Positions 1 through 5,850 of a DNA stretch of 6,653 nucleotides are shown in pieces (the stretch's first letter is position 1; the number at the start of each line of letters is the position of its first letter). A program made the position numbers and the translations under genes. This stretch comes from Chloroflexi bacterium UBA5189 (GTDB lineage Bacteria; Chloroflexota; Limnocylindria; Limnocylindrales; CSP1-4): the NCBI GenBank assembly GCA_002413045.1, contig DHWF01000007.1:1-6653 (forward strand). The letters run 5' to 3'. The notes beneath the pieces are model-generated. The model was given only the letters and a program-made list of their open reading frames with translations. It ran no database searches and had not been told where the DNA came from.

Positions 1-716
1 GCGTAGATCGGGGCGGTGCAGCCCTCGATGTAGTGGACCATGGCGCCTTCGTCGACGACGATCAGGGTCCGTTCGAACTGGCCCGTGTTCTCGCCGTTGA
101 TCCGGAAGTAGGCCTGGAGTGGGAGCGGGACCTCGACGCCCTTCGGGACGTACACGAATGAGCCGCCCGACCAGACCGCCGCGTTGAGCGCCGAGAACTT
201 GTTGTCCTCGGCGGGCACGATCGTGCCGAAGTACTTCTTGAAGATCTCGGGGTATTCCTTCAGGCCCTGGTCCGTGCCCATGAAGACCACGCCGATCTTG
301 GAGAGCTCCTCCTTGACCGAGTGATACACGACCTCCGAGTCGTACTGGGCGCCGACGCCCGCGAGGAACTTGCGCTCCGCCTCGGGGATGCCGAGCTTCT
401 CGAACGTCGCCTTGATCTGCTCGGGGACGTCGTCCCACGACTTCTCTTCGCGCTCGGACGGCTTGCGGTAGTAGACGATCTTGTCGAGATCGATCTTGTC
501 GAGGCCGTCGGTCCAGACCGGCATCGGGCGCTTCAGGAAGTGCTCGAAGGCCCGGAGCCGCAGCTGGAGCATCCAGTCCGGCTCGTTCTTGAAGCCGCTG
601 ATCTCCTCGACCGTGGCGCGCGTCAGCCCTCGCTTCGTCTCCTGCAGGTAGACGATGTCGTCGTGGAAGGCGTACTCGTCGCGGCGGTCGGCGACGGCTT
701 CGCGGGTGGTCGTCAA
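1..716 (-). CDS. sufB: SufB, Fe-S cluster assembly scaffold protein (N-terminal half, runs off left edge)
   Basis: SufB is the scaffold subunit of the cytoplasmic SufBCD complex, which builds iron-sulfur clusters and passes them to apoproteins. The frame gives 238 residues from the start to the window edge, about half of the roughly 470 usual for the family. Recognisable SufB stretches are RGLTRATVEEIS near residue 29, NEPDWMLQLRLRAF near 44, VVYHSVKEELSKIGVVF near 128, SGGSFVYVPKGVEVPLPLQ near 183 and VHYIEGCTAP at the edge. The start is a TTG (716-714), because GAGGAG lies four bases upstream and no ATG or GTG in frame fits; the GTG a few bases further up meets a TGA at once. It appears to be the first gene of its transcript, with its own promoter and operator directly upstream, so partners such as sufD and sufC probably lie beyond the left edge (inference). 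Identity is firm; only the start is less certain. Confidence 0.96.
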   Translation of the reverse strand, partial: MTTTREAVADRRDEYAFHDDIVYLQETKRGLTRATVEEISGFKNEPDWMLQLRLRAFEHFLKRPMPVWTDGLDKIDLDKIVYYRKPSEREEKSWDDVPEQIKATFEKLGIPEAERKFLAGVGAQYDSEVVYHSVKEELSKIGVVFMGTDQGLKEYPEIFKKYFGTIVPAEDNKFSALNAAVWSGGSFVYVPKGVEVPLPLQAYFRINGENTGQFERTLIVVDEGAMVHYIEGCTAPIY

Positions 717-737
717 GGCACTCCTCGGGGGTGTTCG

Positions 738-766
738 GTAATCCCGAGTGGAATTATCGGGATTAC
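738..766. promoter_or_regulatory. Palindromic operator over the sufB -10 region, Rrf2/IscR-like geometry
   Basis: The arms GTAATCCCGA (738-747) and TCGGGATTAC (757-766) are perfect 10-base inverted repeats separated by nine bases. The site covers the -10 hexamer, part of the spacer and the expected transcription start of sufB, where a bound dimer would block RNA polymerase. The core CCCGA-N9-TCGGG fits the SYYGA-N9-TCRRS core of the IscR type-1 site; IscR and other Rrf2-family Fe-S sensors commonly control suf and isc operons. The outer AT positions do not match the IscR consensus exactly. The regulator itself is not in the window. A terminator for the upstream gene is less likely because no T-run follows. 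Confidence 0.7.
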
Positions 767-781
767 AGGGCGAAGCGTCAA
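753..781 (-). promoter_or_regulatory. sufB promoter, TTGACG-N17-GATAAT
   Basis: On the minus strand the -35 hexamer TTGACG (781-776) and the -10 hexamer GATAAT (758-753) are exactly 17 bases apart, which is near-consensus for the housekeeping sigma factor. Transcription would start around 746-748 and give a leader of about 30 bases holding GAGGAG four bases before the TTG start of sufB. The -35 element lies only eight bases past the stop codon of the upstream reductase gene, so sufB need not depend on readthrough from it. Confidence 0.75.
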
Positions 782-788
782 CGAGGTC

Positions 789-1367
789 CTACCGGACCGC
801 CTCGTAATGGAGGAGGATCTCCTTGTCCTCGCCCGGCTTCGTCTCGATGAGATTGAGCGTGGCCTGACCATCCATCGGCCCCCAGTACCGAGGGCCCTTC
901 CCGTAGACGACGGGCATGACGAAGAACCAATAGTCGTCGGCGAGATTGCGGCGAAGGCACTCCCGGACCACCGCGGGACCGCCCTCGATGAGGATGTTCC
1001 CGCCCTTTTCGCGCTTCAGCTTGGTCAGGATCCCAGCGAGATCACCATCCATGATCCTCGAGTTCTCCCAGTCGGTGGACTTGAGGCGGTGCGACAAGCA
1101 GACCTTGTCGACGCGGTCGAGGTACCGCCGGTAGTCGAGGAGCCATGCCGGCTCGCCCGGCTTGAGCGCCTTTTCGCTCCACGTCTGCTGATGGCCCAGG
1201 AAGGATCGTCGGCCCATCACGACCGTCGTGACGTCGTCGAACCGGTTGAACCACATGTGTCGAAACAGCGCGGTGGGCTCCGTCAACGGCCGATCCTGCT
1301 CCGGATACTTGGGAAACGCGCCGCGGCCATCCAGGGTCATGTACACGTTCGCCGTGATCTTCCGCAT
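789..1367 (-). CDS. RibD C-terminal / dihydrofolate reductase-like family protein
   Basis: This 192-residue protein belongs to the RibD C-terminal domain family, NADPH-dependent reductases with the dihydrofolate-reductase fold. Visible features are VYMTLDG at residues 8-14 (first strand and substrate loop), VMGRRSF at 50-56 (the MGRxT/S-type dinucleotide site), GGNILIEGGPAVV at 122-134 (the glycine-rich cofactor loop) and a C-terminal PVVYGKGPRYW near 152-162. No fused deaminase is present, so this is not a full RibD, and stand-alone members mostly lack a proven substrate. A cytoplasmic oxidoreductase is expected. The ATG at 1367 is preferred over an in-frame start at 1409 because GGAGG sits eight bases upstream and the homologous region begins there. 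The gene is divergent from the ChrB operon (111-base gap) and ends just before the sufB promoter. Family assignment is firm; physiological role unknown. Confidence 0.88.
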   Translation of the reverse strand: MRKITANVYMTLDGRGAFPKYPEQDRPLTEPTALFRHMWFNRFDDVTTVVMGRRSFLGHQQTWSEKALKPGEPAWLLDYRRYLDRVDKVCLSHRLKSTDWENSRIMDGDLAGILTKLKREKGGNILIEGGPAVVRECLRRNLADDYWFFVMPVVYGKGPRYWGPMDGQATLNLIETKPGEDKEILLHYEAVR

Positions 1368-1441
1368 CGTGACGTCCTCCGAGCCTTCGAACCCTCGGAG
1401 CATACGCAAGCACCGAACGTCCGGTTGAAGGCATCGATTGT

Positions 1442-1455
1442 GTAACCACGGTTAC
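1442..1455. promoter_or_regulatory. Palindrome GTAACCACGGTTAC, candidate operator of the ChrB operon
   Basis: GTAACC (1442-1447) and GGTTAC (1450-1455) are perfect inverted repeats around a two-base centre. The site occupies the -35 position of the extended -10 promoter at 1464-1472 and lies in the gap between the divergent reductase gene and the ChrB-module operon, so a bound protein could affect either direction. ChrB is known as a chromate-responsive transcriptional regulator, so autoregulation through this site is a reasonable inference. A chance short palindrome cannot be excluded. Confidence 0.5.
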
Positions 1456-1463
1456 GGCATTCG

Positions 1464-1472
1464 TGGTACTGT
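1464..1472 (+). promoter_or_regulatory. Extended -10 promoter (TGG-TACTGT) of the ChrB operon, probably leaderless
   Basis: TACTGT (1467-1472) fits TANNNT, is preceded by an extended -10 TGN triplet, and ends six bases before the GTG start at 1479. That leaves no room for a leader, and no purine-rich ribosome binding site precedes the GTG. This matches the leaderless-promoter layout common in high-GC bacteria. No good -35 hexamer lies at 16-18 bases; that place is taken by the GTAACC palindrome. The identical six-base distance is seen at the lipoprotein gene promoter ending at 3785. Confidence 0.5.
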
Positions 1473-1478
1473 CGCGCC

Positions 1479-1940
1479 GTGACTCGAACGCGCTGGGTGC
1501 TGCTCGCCTACCGGCTCCCGAGGGAGCCATCGACGCCACGGATCGGCCTCTGGCGCCAGCTGCGCCGGCTCGGCGTCGTGCAGATCGGCGATGGCGTGGT
1601 CGCCCTGCCCCTGGATGCCCGCACCCGCGAGCAGCTCGAATGGTTGGCGGACGACGTCGTTGCGGAGGGCGGCGATGCGACCGTCTGGCTGGCCGAGCCA
1701 GGTTCAGCGGCGCAGGAGCGAGCGCTCGCCGAGCGAATGGCGGCGGCCGTGACAGGCGACTACGAGCGCGTCATCCAGGCGGCTTCGATCACAGCCAGCA
1801 CCACGGACATGCGCACGGTCCGTCGGCTTCGACGCGAGCTCGGCAGGATCTCCGCCCGGGACTACTTCCCGGATGGGACGGCGGCGCGGGCCCACCTCGT
1901 GGTCGAGCGTCTCAGTCGCGCCTTGGAGGCAGCATCGTGA
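1479..1940 (+). CDS. chrB: ChrB N-terminal-domain protein (stand-alone)
   Basis: This 153-residue protein matches the N-terminal domain of ChrB, the chromate-responsive regulator found with the chromate efflux pump ChrA. The opening RWVLLAYRLPREPSTPRIGLW (residues 5-25) is the family's typical W-x-L-L-x-Y-x-x-P-R-E-P-S start, followed by RRLGVVQIGDGVVALPLD near 29-46, TREQLEWLADDV near 49-60 and a helical arginine-rich C-terminal half with YFPDG near 129. In classical ChrB this domain is fused to a C-terminal domain in a protein of about 300 residues. Here it stops at 1940 and the C-terminal domain begins as a separate gene overlapping it by GTGA. The GTG start is chosen because the homology begins at once and a -10 element lies six bases upstream. 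It probably binds DNA or partners the next protein to sense chromate or redox stress (inference). Confidence 0.85.
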   Translation: MTRTRWVLLAYRLPREPSTPRIGLWRQLRRLGVVQIGDGVVALPLDARTREQLEWLADDVVAEGGDATVWLAEPGSAAQERALAERMAAAVTGDYERVIQAASITASTTDMRTVRRLRRELGRISARDYFPDGTAARAHLVVERLSRALEAAS

Positions 1941-2368
1941 ACTGGGCGACCCGGCGCGGCGTTCACGTCGATCGCGCCGCTTGCGCCTGGCTCATCCAAC
2001 GCTTCCTCGACACGGAGGCGACGTTCCTGTTCGTTGACGATCCTGACGAAGTTCCGTCGCACGCTACGCCCTTCGACATGCGCGGCGCCGAGCTCTCTCA
2101 CCACGGTGGCGATTGCAGCTTCGAGACGTTCCTGCGTCGGTACGCCATCGATGACGCTGCGCTCACCGAGATCGGCCAGATCGTCCACGACGCTGACCTC
2201 GGGGACGAGCGCTTCGATGCGCCGGAGGCGAGTGGACTCGACGTCATCATCCGCGGCCTTTCGATGACCCTCGATGACCCGGCGGTCGTGGAGGCGGCGC
2301 GGCCCTTGTTCGACGGTCTCTATGCGTTCAAGCAGCGAGCCCAGATGCTGGGCCGCCAACCAGCCTGA
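1937..2368 (+). CDS. chrB: ChrB C-terminal-domain (chromate resistance) protein, first copy
   Basis: This 143-residue protein corresponds to the C-terminal ChrB domain (Pfam Chrome_Resist). The signature HVDRAACAWLIQRFLD occupies residues 10-25, GGDCSFETFL residues 57-66 and IVHDADL residues 82-88. Conserved His10, Asp12, Cys16, His55/His56, Cys60, Glu63, His84 and Asp87 could form a metal or oxyanion site (inference from conservation). The GTG start at 1937 overlaps the TGA of the preceding gene (GTGA), and GGAGG seven bases upstream supports it; the two modules are therefore translationally coupled. With the preceding gene it rebuilds a complete ChrB in two chains. I read this as a natural split, not a frameshift, because a proper ribosome binding site and start are present, but a comparison with fused homologues would decide. 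Confidence 0.88.
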   Translation: MNWATRRGVHVDRAACAWLIQRFLDTEATFLFVDDPDEVPSHATPFDMRGAELSHHGGDCSFETFLRRYAIDDAALTEIGQIVHDADLGDERFDAPEASGLDVIIRGLSMTLDDPAVVEAARPLFDGLYAFKQRAQMLGRQPA

Positions 2369-2383
2369 AGGAGGAGTTCCCAG

Positions 2384-2821
2384 ATGAAGTGGGTCACCCG
2401 CGAGCACCCGCACACCGATCGCATCGCCTGTCCCTGGCTGATCATGAAGTTCATCGACTCCGCTGCCGAGATCGTGTACGTGCCGCGCGACGACGTGCTC
2501 GCGTACGCGGAGCGCGAAGGCGCCATCAGCTTCGATGCACCTGGCGCCAAGTACACCCATCGCGACGGCCTCTGCTCGTTCGAGGTGCTCATCGACGAGC
2601 ATCAGCTCGGCAGCGACCCGGCACTCGCGCTCGTGGCCAAGGTGGTCCACGGCGCGGATGTCTCCGAGGACGCAGACGCGACCCCGCAGTCGCACGGACT
2701 CGAGGCGATCGCCCGGGGCTTCATGGATCTCGGCGTCGGCGACCAGGAGCAGCTCCGGCTGGAGCTGCCCGTCTATGACGCCCTGTACGCATGGGCGAAG
2801 GGGGAGGTCGCGGCGGCGTGA
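2384..2821 (+). CDS. ChrB C-terminal-domain (chromate resistance) protein, second copy
   Basis: This 145-residue protein is a second member of the ChrB C-terminal (Chrome_Resist) family, in tandem with the first. It carries HTDRIACPWLIMKFID at residues 10-25, FDAPGAKYTHRDGLCSFEVL at 50-69 and VVHGADV at 87-93, closer to the family consensus (ACPWLI, FDxxxAxxTHxDxxCSFE) than the first copy. Candidate ligand residues His10, Asp12, Cys16, His59, Cys64, Glu67, His89 and Asp92 align with those of copy one. The ATG follows GGAGG by nine bases and the preceding stop by 15 bases, so it belongs to the same operon. The two copies are clearly diverged, which suggests an old duplication and possibly a heteromeric complex (inference). 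Stand-alone members of this family exist elsewhere; their biochemical function is poorly defined. Confidence 0.88.
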   Translation: MKWVTREHPHTDRIACPWLIMKFIDSAAEIVYVPRDDVLAYAEREGAISFDAPGAKYTHRDGLCSFEVLIDEHQLGSDPALALVAKVVHGADVSEDADATPQSHGLEAIARGFMDLGVGDQEQLRLELPVYDALYAWAKGEVAAA

Positions 2822-3741
2822 CGCTGCGCCTCGAGGGCTACATCGAGCTCCCACCGCATACCGGCGCCGGAGGTTTCGATCACGCCGCCGTCCACCGAGG
2901 CATGCGGCGGCTCTATGTTGCTCACACCGCCAACGACGCGATCGACGTCATCGACCTGGTGGCGCTCCGCCTTATCGAGTCGATCGGCGTCCTGACCGGC
3001 GTCGCCGGCGCGCTCGTCGCGGAGACCGCAGGACGAGTCTTCACCTCGAACCGGGGCGAGGATACGATCGGCATCCTCGACCCAGCCGACCCGGGTTCGG
3101 TGGTCAAGGTCCCCGTGGGACGACGCCCGAACGGCCTGTCTTTCGATCCGGCTCGGCTGACACTGCTCGCGGCAAACGTCGGGGACCCCGACGCTCCCGC
3201 TTCGCACACGCTGTCCATCGTCGACGTCAATCGGGCTTCGATGATCGCGTCCATTCCGGTCGCCGGCCGCACGCGCTGGACCGTATACGACCCCTCGTCC
3301 GACCGGTTTTTCGTGAACATCGCAGACCCACCGTCGATCGTCGTCGTCCGCGGCTCCGACCCTACCTGCGTGTCGCGATCGATTGACGTGCCCGCCGCAG
3401 GGCCGCATGGGCTCGACATCGACCGCACGGGCCGGGTCTTCTGCGCCTGCGATGCGGGGCGCTTGCTTGTCCTCGCGCCGCAAAGCTTTGCGCTGCTCGC
3501 AGACCTGCCGCTTGCGGGCGTGCCGGACGTCATCTTCCTGGACGAGTCCCTTGGCCGGCTGTACGTCGCCATCGGTTCTCCGGGCGTCCTCGAGATTTTC
3601 GACATCGAACGCCTCGAGAGCATCGGCGAGGTTGCAACCGAGGAGGGCGCCCACACCTTCGCCGTCGACCCGGACACCCATCGGGTGATCGCCTTCCTCC
3701 CGGGCTCGCAACGTGCCGCAGTCTTCGAGGCCGTAACGTAG
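2818..3741 (+). CDS. YncE-like beta-propeller protein
   Basis: This 307-residue protein is a YncE/NHL-type beta-propeller. Repeating blade units of the form RLYVA-x-D-x-IDVIDL are visible at residues 31-47, 73-88, 112-138, 162-179, 206-221, 246-263 and 288-303, consistent with about seven blades. No signal peptide or membrane segment is seen, so it should act in the cytoplasm, whereas many YncE relatives are exported. A CAC pair (Cys209, Cys211) and Cys184 are the only cysteines. The GTG start at 2818 overlaps the preceding TGA (GTGA) and is supported by GGGAGG about ten bases upstream; an in-frame ATG at 2791 lacks a ribosome binding site and would overlap more. Propellers mostly serve as binding platforms, so a sensor or partner of the ChrB modules is possible (inference). 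Fold is fairly sure, function unknown. Confidence 0.85.
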   Translation: MTLRLEGYIELPPHTGAGGFDHAAVHRGMRRLYVAHTANDAIDVIDLVALRLIESIGVLTGVAGALVAETAGRVFTSNRGEDTIGILDPADPGSVVKVPVGRRPNGLSFDPARLTLLAANVGDPDAPASHTLSIVDVNRASMIASIPVAGRTRWTVYDPSSDRFFVNIADPPSIVVVRGSDPTCVSRSIDVPAAGPHGLDIDRTGRVFCACDAGRLLVLAPQSFALLADLPLAGVPDVIFLDESLGRLYVAIGSPGVLEIFDIERLESIGEVATEEGAHTFAVDPDTHRVIAFLPGSQRAAVFEAVT

Positions 3742-3756
3742 GTCGTCGCGTTCGGT

Positions 3757-3785
3757 TTGACGCTCGCGCTGCCCGCCACTACCGT
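3757..3785 (+). promoter_or_regulatory. Lipoprotein gene promoter, TTGACG-N17-TACCGT, leaderless
   Basis: The -35 hexamer TTGACG (3757-3762) and -10 hexamer TACCGT (3780-3785) are exactly 17 bases apart, and the ATG of the lipoprotein gene begins six bases after the -10. No ribosome binding site is visible, so the mRNA should start at or next to the ATG. The -35 sequence is identical to that of the sufB promoter in this window. The promoter lies within 16 bases of the beta-propeller stop codon, which marks the end of the ChrB operon as a functional unit. Confidence 0.7.
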
Positions 3786-3791
3786 CCATCG

Positions 3792-4688
3792 ATGCCTTCC
3801 CCCCAATCGCGGCTCCGTTTCCGGCTGCTCATCGCAGCCCTGTCCTGTGTCGCGATCGCGGGGTGCTCGGCGGCTCCGTCCGGCGATACTGCACCTCCTG
3901 GCGGCGCCGGCGCCACCGACACGACCCCAGTCGTCGTGCCCGACGGCAACAAGCCGAGCGGCGCGAAGGTCCGGGTCGCGAACCTCTACAACCCGATCAC
4001 GAGCGATCCCGGACCGATCGACATCTACGCCGCGCCCTGGGTCGACGCTGGAGCCAAGCCGCTCCTCAGCGTGCCCTACGGCCAGGTGAGCCCGGCATTC
4101 GATCCGACGGTCTCCGACGACGCGGGTGACATGTTCCTCAGCATCTACGCGTCCGGCGTGACCGGCAACGGCAACGAGCTCATGTCGCAGACCGAGACGC
4201 TCAAGGGCGGCGAGAACATCGTCTTCTATCTCGGGACCGGCGATCTCCAGGACAGCGGCAAGTACGGCGGCGCACTCGGCACGGAGTTCGGGGTGTCGTC
4301 GGGGGATGTCGGCAACCCGACCATGGCCCCCGGAACGGCCCTGCTCACCATCTCCGCGATTGGGCTCGACAAGATCGTGAAGAATCCGGACACGACGTCC
4401 TGGATCGTCAGCCTCGGTCACGGCTGCGCGCCCGGGATCAATGGCGACGCGAACGACATCTCGATCATCGACCCGGGGACGACCGGTGCCGACTACCCAC
4501 TCGTCGCCGGCCAGACCACGATCTCTTTCCACCCGTACGACAAGTCGTCCGGAAACCTCCCGGACTGTACGAATGCCTCCGTCCTCGACGCGCAGGTCCA
4601 GGCGACCGCCGGGCAGAAGCTGGTGCTCGTCCTCTACGCGCCGAAGGATGGCCAGCTCAAGGCGCTCGTCATCCCGGTGACGGGCTAG
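3792..4688 (+). CDS. DUF4397-like secreted lipoprotein
   Basis: The 298-residue product begins with a clear lipoprotein signal: arginines at 7, 9 and 11, a hydrophobic core LLIAALSCVAIAG at 12-24 and lipobox I-A-G-Cys25. A flexible Gly/Ala/Pro/Thr-rich linker follows to about residue 57. The globular part starts with AKVRVANLYN (58-67) and continues with GPIDIYAAPW and PLLSVPYGQVSPAF, the beta-strand pattern of DUF4397 domains, which are usually secreted and of unknown role. Late in the protein VLVLYAPKDGQLKALVIPV resembles a closing strand pair. Cys212 and Cys259 are the only cysteines of the mature domain and may form a disulfide. A membrane-anchored surface protein is expected. It is transcribed from its own promoter, so it is not a member of the ChrB operon. 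DUF4397 relationship is by pattern recognition and should be tested by profile search. Confidence 0.82.
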   Translation: MPSPQSRLRFRLLIAALSCVAIAGCSAAPSGDTAPPGGAGATDTTPVVVPDGNKPSGAKVRVANLYNPITSDPGPIDIYAAPWVDAGAKPLLSVPYGQVSPAFDPTVSDDAGDMFLSIYASGVTGNGNELMSQTETLKGGENIVFYLGTGDLQDSGKYGGALGTEFGVSSGDVGNPTMAPGTALLTISAIGLDKIVKNPDTTSWIVSLGHGCAPGINGDANDISIIDPGTTGADYPLVAGQTTISFHPYDKSSGNLPDCTNASVLDAQVQATAGQKLVLVLYAPKDGQLKALVIPVTG

Positions 4689-4785
4689 GTGTGATTCCCA
4701 TAGAGATTGTTCACAAGCGCGTCCATCGGGCCGCGGTGCAGCTAAGAGCGGTCCGGTTGGGTCTCTGACACACTGCGATTGGGTG

Positions 4786-4828
4786 CGCGAGGCTCGCTTG
4801 GCACCGCTATCCCCGAGCGAGCCGCGCG
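4786..4828. terminator. Long GC-rich hairpin in the convergent gap, candidate bidirectional terminator
   Basis: Arms GGCTCGCTTGG (4791-4801) and CCGAGCGAGCC (4813-4823) pair over 11 positions with one G-U wobble around an 11-base loop. After one A-G mismatch, four more pairs (4786-4789 with 4825-4828) extend the stem. It lies about 100 bases after the lipoprotein stop and about 70 bases after the converging minus-strand reading frame. No T-run follows on either strand, so it is not a classical intrinsic terminator. Confidence 0.45.
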
Positions 4829-4833
4829 GCCCG

Positions 4834-4851
4834 GTTCGGCAACGGCCGAAC
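4834..4851. terminator. Second hairpin in the convergent gap
   Basis: GTTCGGC (4834-4840) and GCCGAAC (4845-4851) form a perfect seven-pair stem with the four-base loop AACG. It is the first hairpin met by transcription leaving the minus-strand pseudogene (stop at 4895), and it lies six bases beyond the larger hairpin ending at 4828. No T-run follows, so termination would need another mechanism, or the hairpin may only protect a 3' end. Confidence 0.35.
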
Positions 4852-4894
4852 GCCGGGGGAACGAGGGAGAACCTTCTTTGGCAAGGATGTCCGG

Positions 4895-5850
4895 TTAGGC
4901 GTCCGGATGGAGGGCTCGCTCGGCCGAGCTCCGGTCGCCGCAGGGGGAGGCGAGGTTGACCGTCCATGTCTGCTCGATCCCGCTGTTCTCGTCATATGGG
5001 GTCACGAGGACCATCCCGGCCTTGTCCGAATCTGAGTGGAGGATACCGGCACATCGGCTACGGATGCGACTCGGTTCCAGACGACATCCTCGGATCGAAC
5101 GAGGATATTGCCGTAGTCGCCCTCGGATCGCTCGATGCCGAACAGTCCATCAGGCCCATTGGCGAGCAGCGCGAGTTTCGACGGATACCCACCGGGCACG
5201 CCGAGCACGACCGCGACCTTCCGCCCTGTTGCCCCGTCGTATTCCCACAGCGCCGACTGGCCGGCGAAAAGGACGTTCCCCTCACCGAGTCCGTGATCTC
5301 CGTGCCCGTGTTCCAGCCGCTCTCGTCCACGACCGATTCGTCGACCGGCTTGGTCATCTTGGACTTCCACGTCCACCCATCGGGCGACGTCCACGCGAAG
5401 TGAGCGCAGGGTGCGTTCCCGAACGCGTCTGCGGAGGCCTGACCGGTGAGGATCCAGGTGCCACCCACCGAGGTCAGCCCTGAGACCGTCACGTTCTGCG
5501 CCCAAGCCGGCTTCGCGGGGAGCGTGGTCACCTTCGCCCAGCTGTGCGCGCCAGTCGACCGGAACGCGAAGGCGTTGCAGCCCCCGAGGTCTCCGTTCGT
5601 GATGCGGCAGCCACTCCCGGCGATCAGGATGCCTTTGGCACCGGGGGAGACTTCGAGTTGGACACTCCCGCTCCACTTCTCTGTGAGCGCCACCGAGGCT
5701 GGGTCGGCCAGCCATGTTCGGCCGTCGGTCGAGGTCCACGTCGACAGGTCGAACGCCCCGTTCACAAATGTCCCGCCGACCGCCACCAACTCGCTGTTCG
5801 CAGCGTGTTGTGCGGCCTTGCGGCGTGCAGTCGTGATCACGCCGCCCGCC
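4895..5850 (-). pseudogene. Remnant of a secreted S-x-D-G-x-T-W repeat protein with two frameshifts
   Basis: The frame reads SELVAVGGTF, then WTSTDGRTW, FAFRSTGAHSW and FAWTSPDGWTW, the spaced Ser-x-Asp-Gly-x-Thr-Trp motifs of BNR/sialidase-like beta-propeller proteins that are usually exported. Past GTEITDSV (near 5278-5300, at a CCCC run on the plus strand) this frame loses sense. The neighbouring frame continues the protein as GEGNVLFAGQSALWEYDG and later NGPDGLFGIERSEGDYGNILV. Near 5040-5065 sense moves again, to SDSDKAGMVLVTPYDENSG and EQTWTVNL, with strongly GC-ending codons up to a TAA at 4895. Both shifts are in the direction of a one-base loss. The signal peptide and first blades are missing, replaced by a glycosyltransferase fragment. 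A dead gene is likely; sequencing error in the two shift sites is the alternative. Confidence 0.7.

Noticed and set aside
738..766. Palindrome upstream of sufB as intrinsic terminator of the reductase gene
   Set aside because: No T-run follows, and it lies exactly over a good promoter; an operator explains it better.
1399..1429. Possible minus-strand promoter of the reductase gene (TATGCT at 1404-1399)
   Set aside because: The only -35 candidate (TTCAAC) is weak and spaced 19 bases away; not strong enough to call.
321..1445. Long plus-strand open frame opposite sufB and the reductase gene
   Set aside because: It runs antisense to two clearly recognisable genes, has a low-complexity Arg/Leu/Asp/Val-rich product and no family resemblance; a high-GC antisense shadow.
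1862..2854. 330-codon minus-strand frame opposite the ChrB modules
   Set aside because: Antisense to three conserved overlapping genes and without recognisable features.
2922..4967. 681-codon minus-strand open frame
   Set aside because: It spans parts of the beta-propeller and lipoprotein genes and a promoter, its product is Arg/Gly/Pro/Ser-rich without motifs, and it has no ribosome binding site; a shadow frame.
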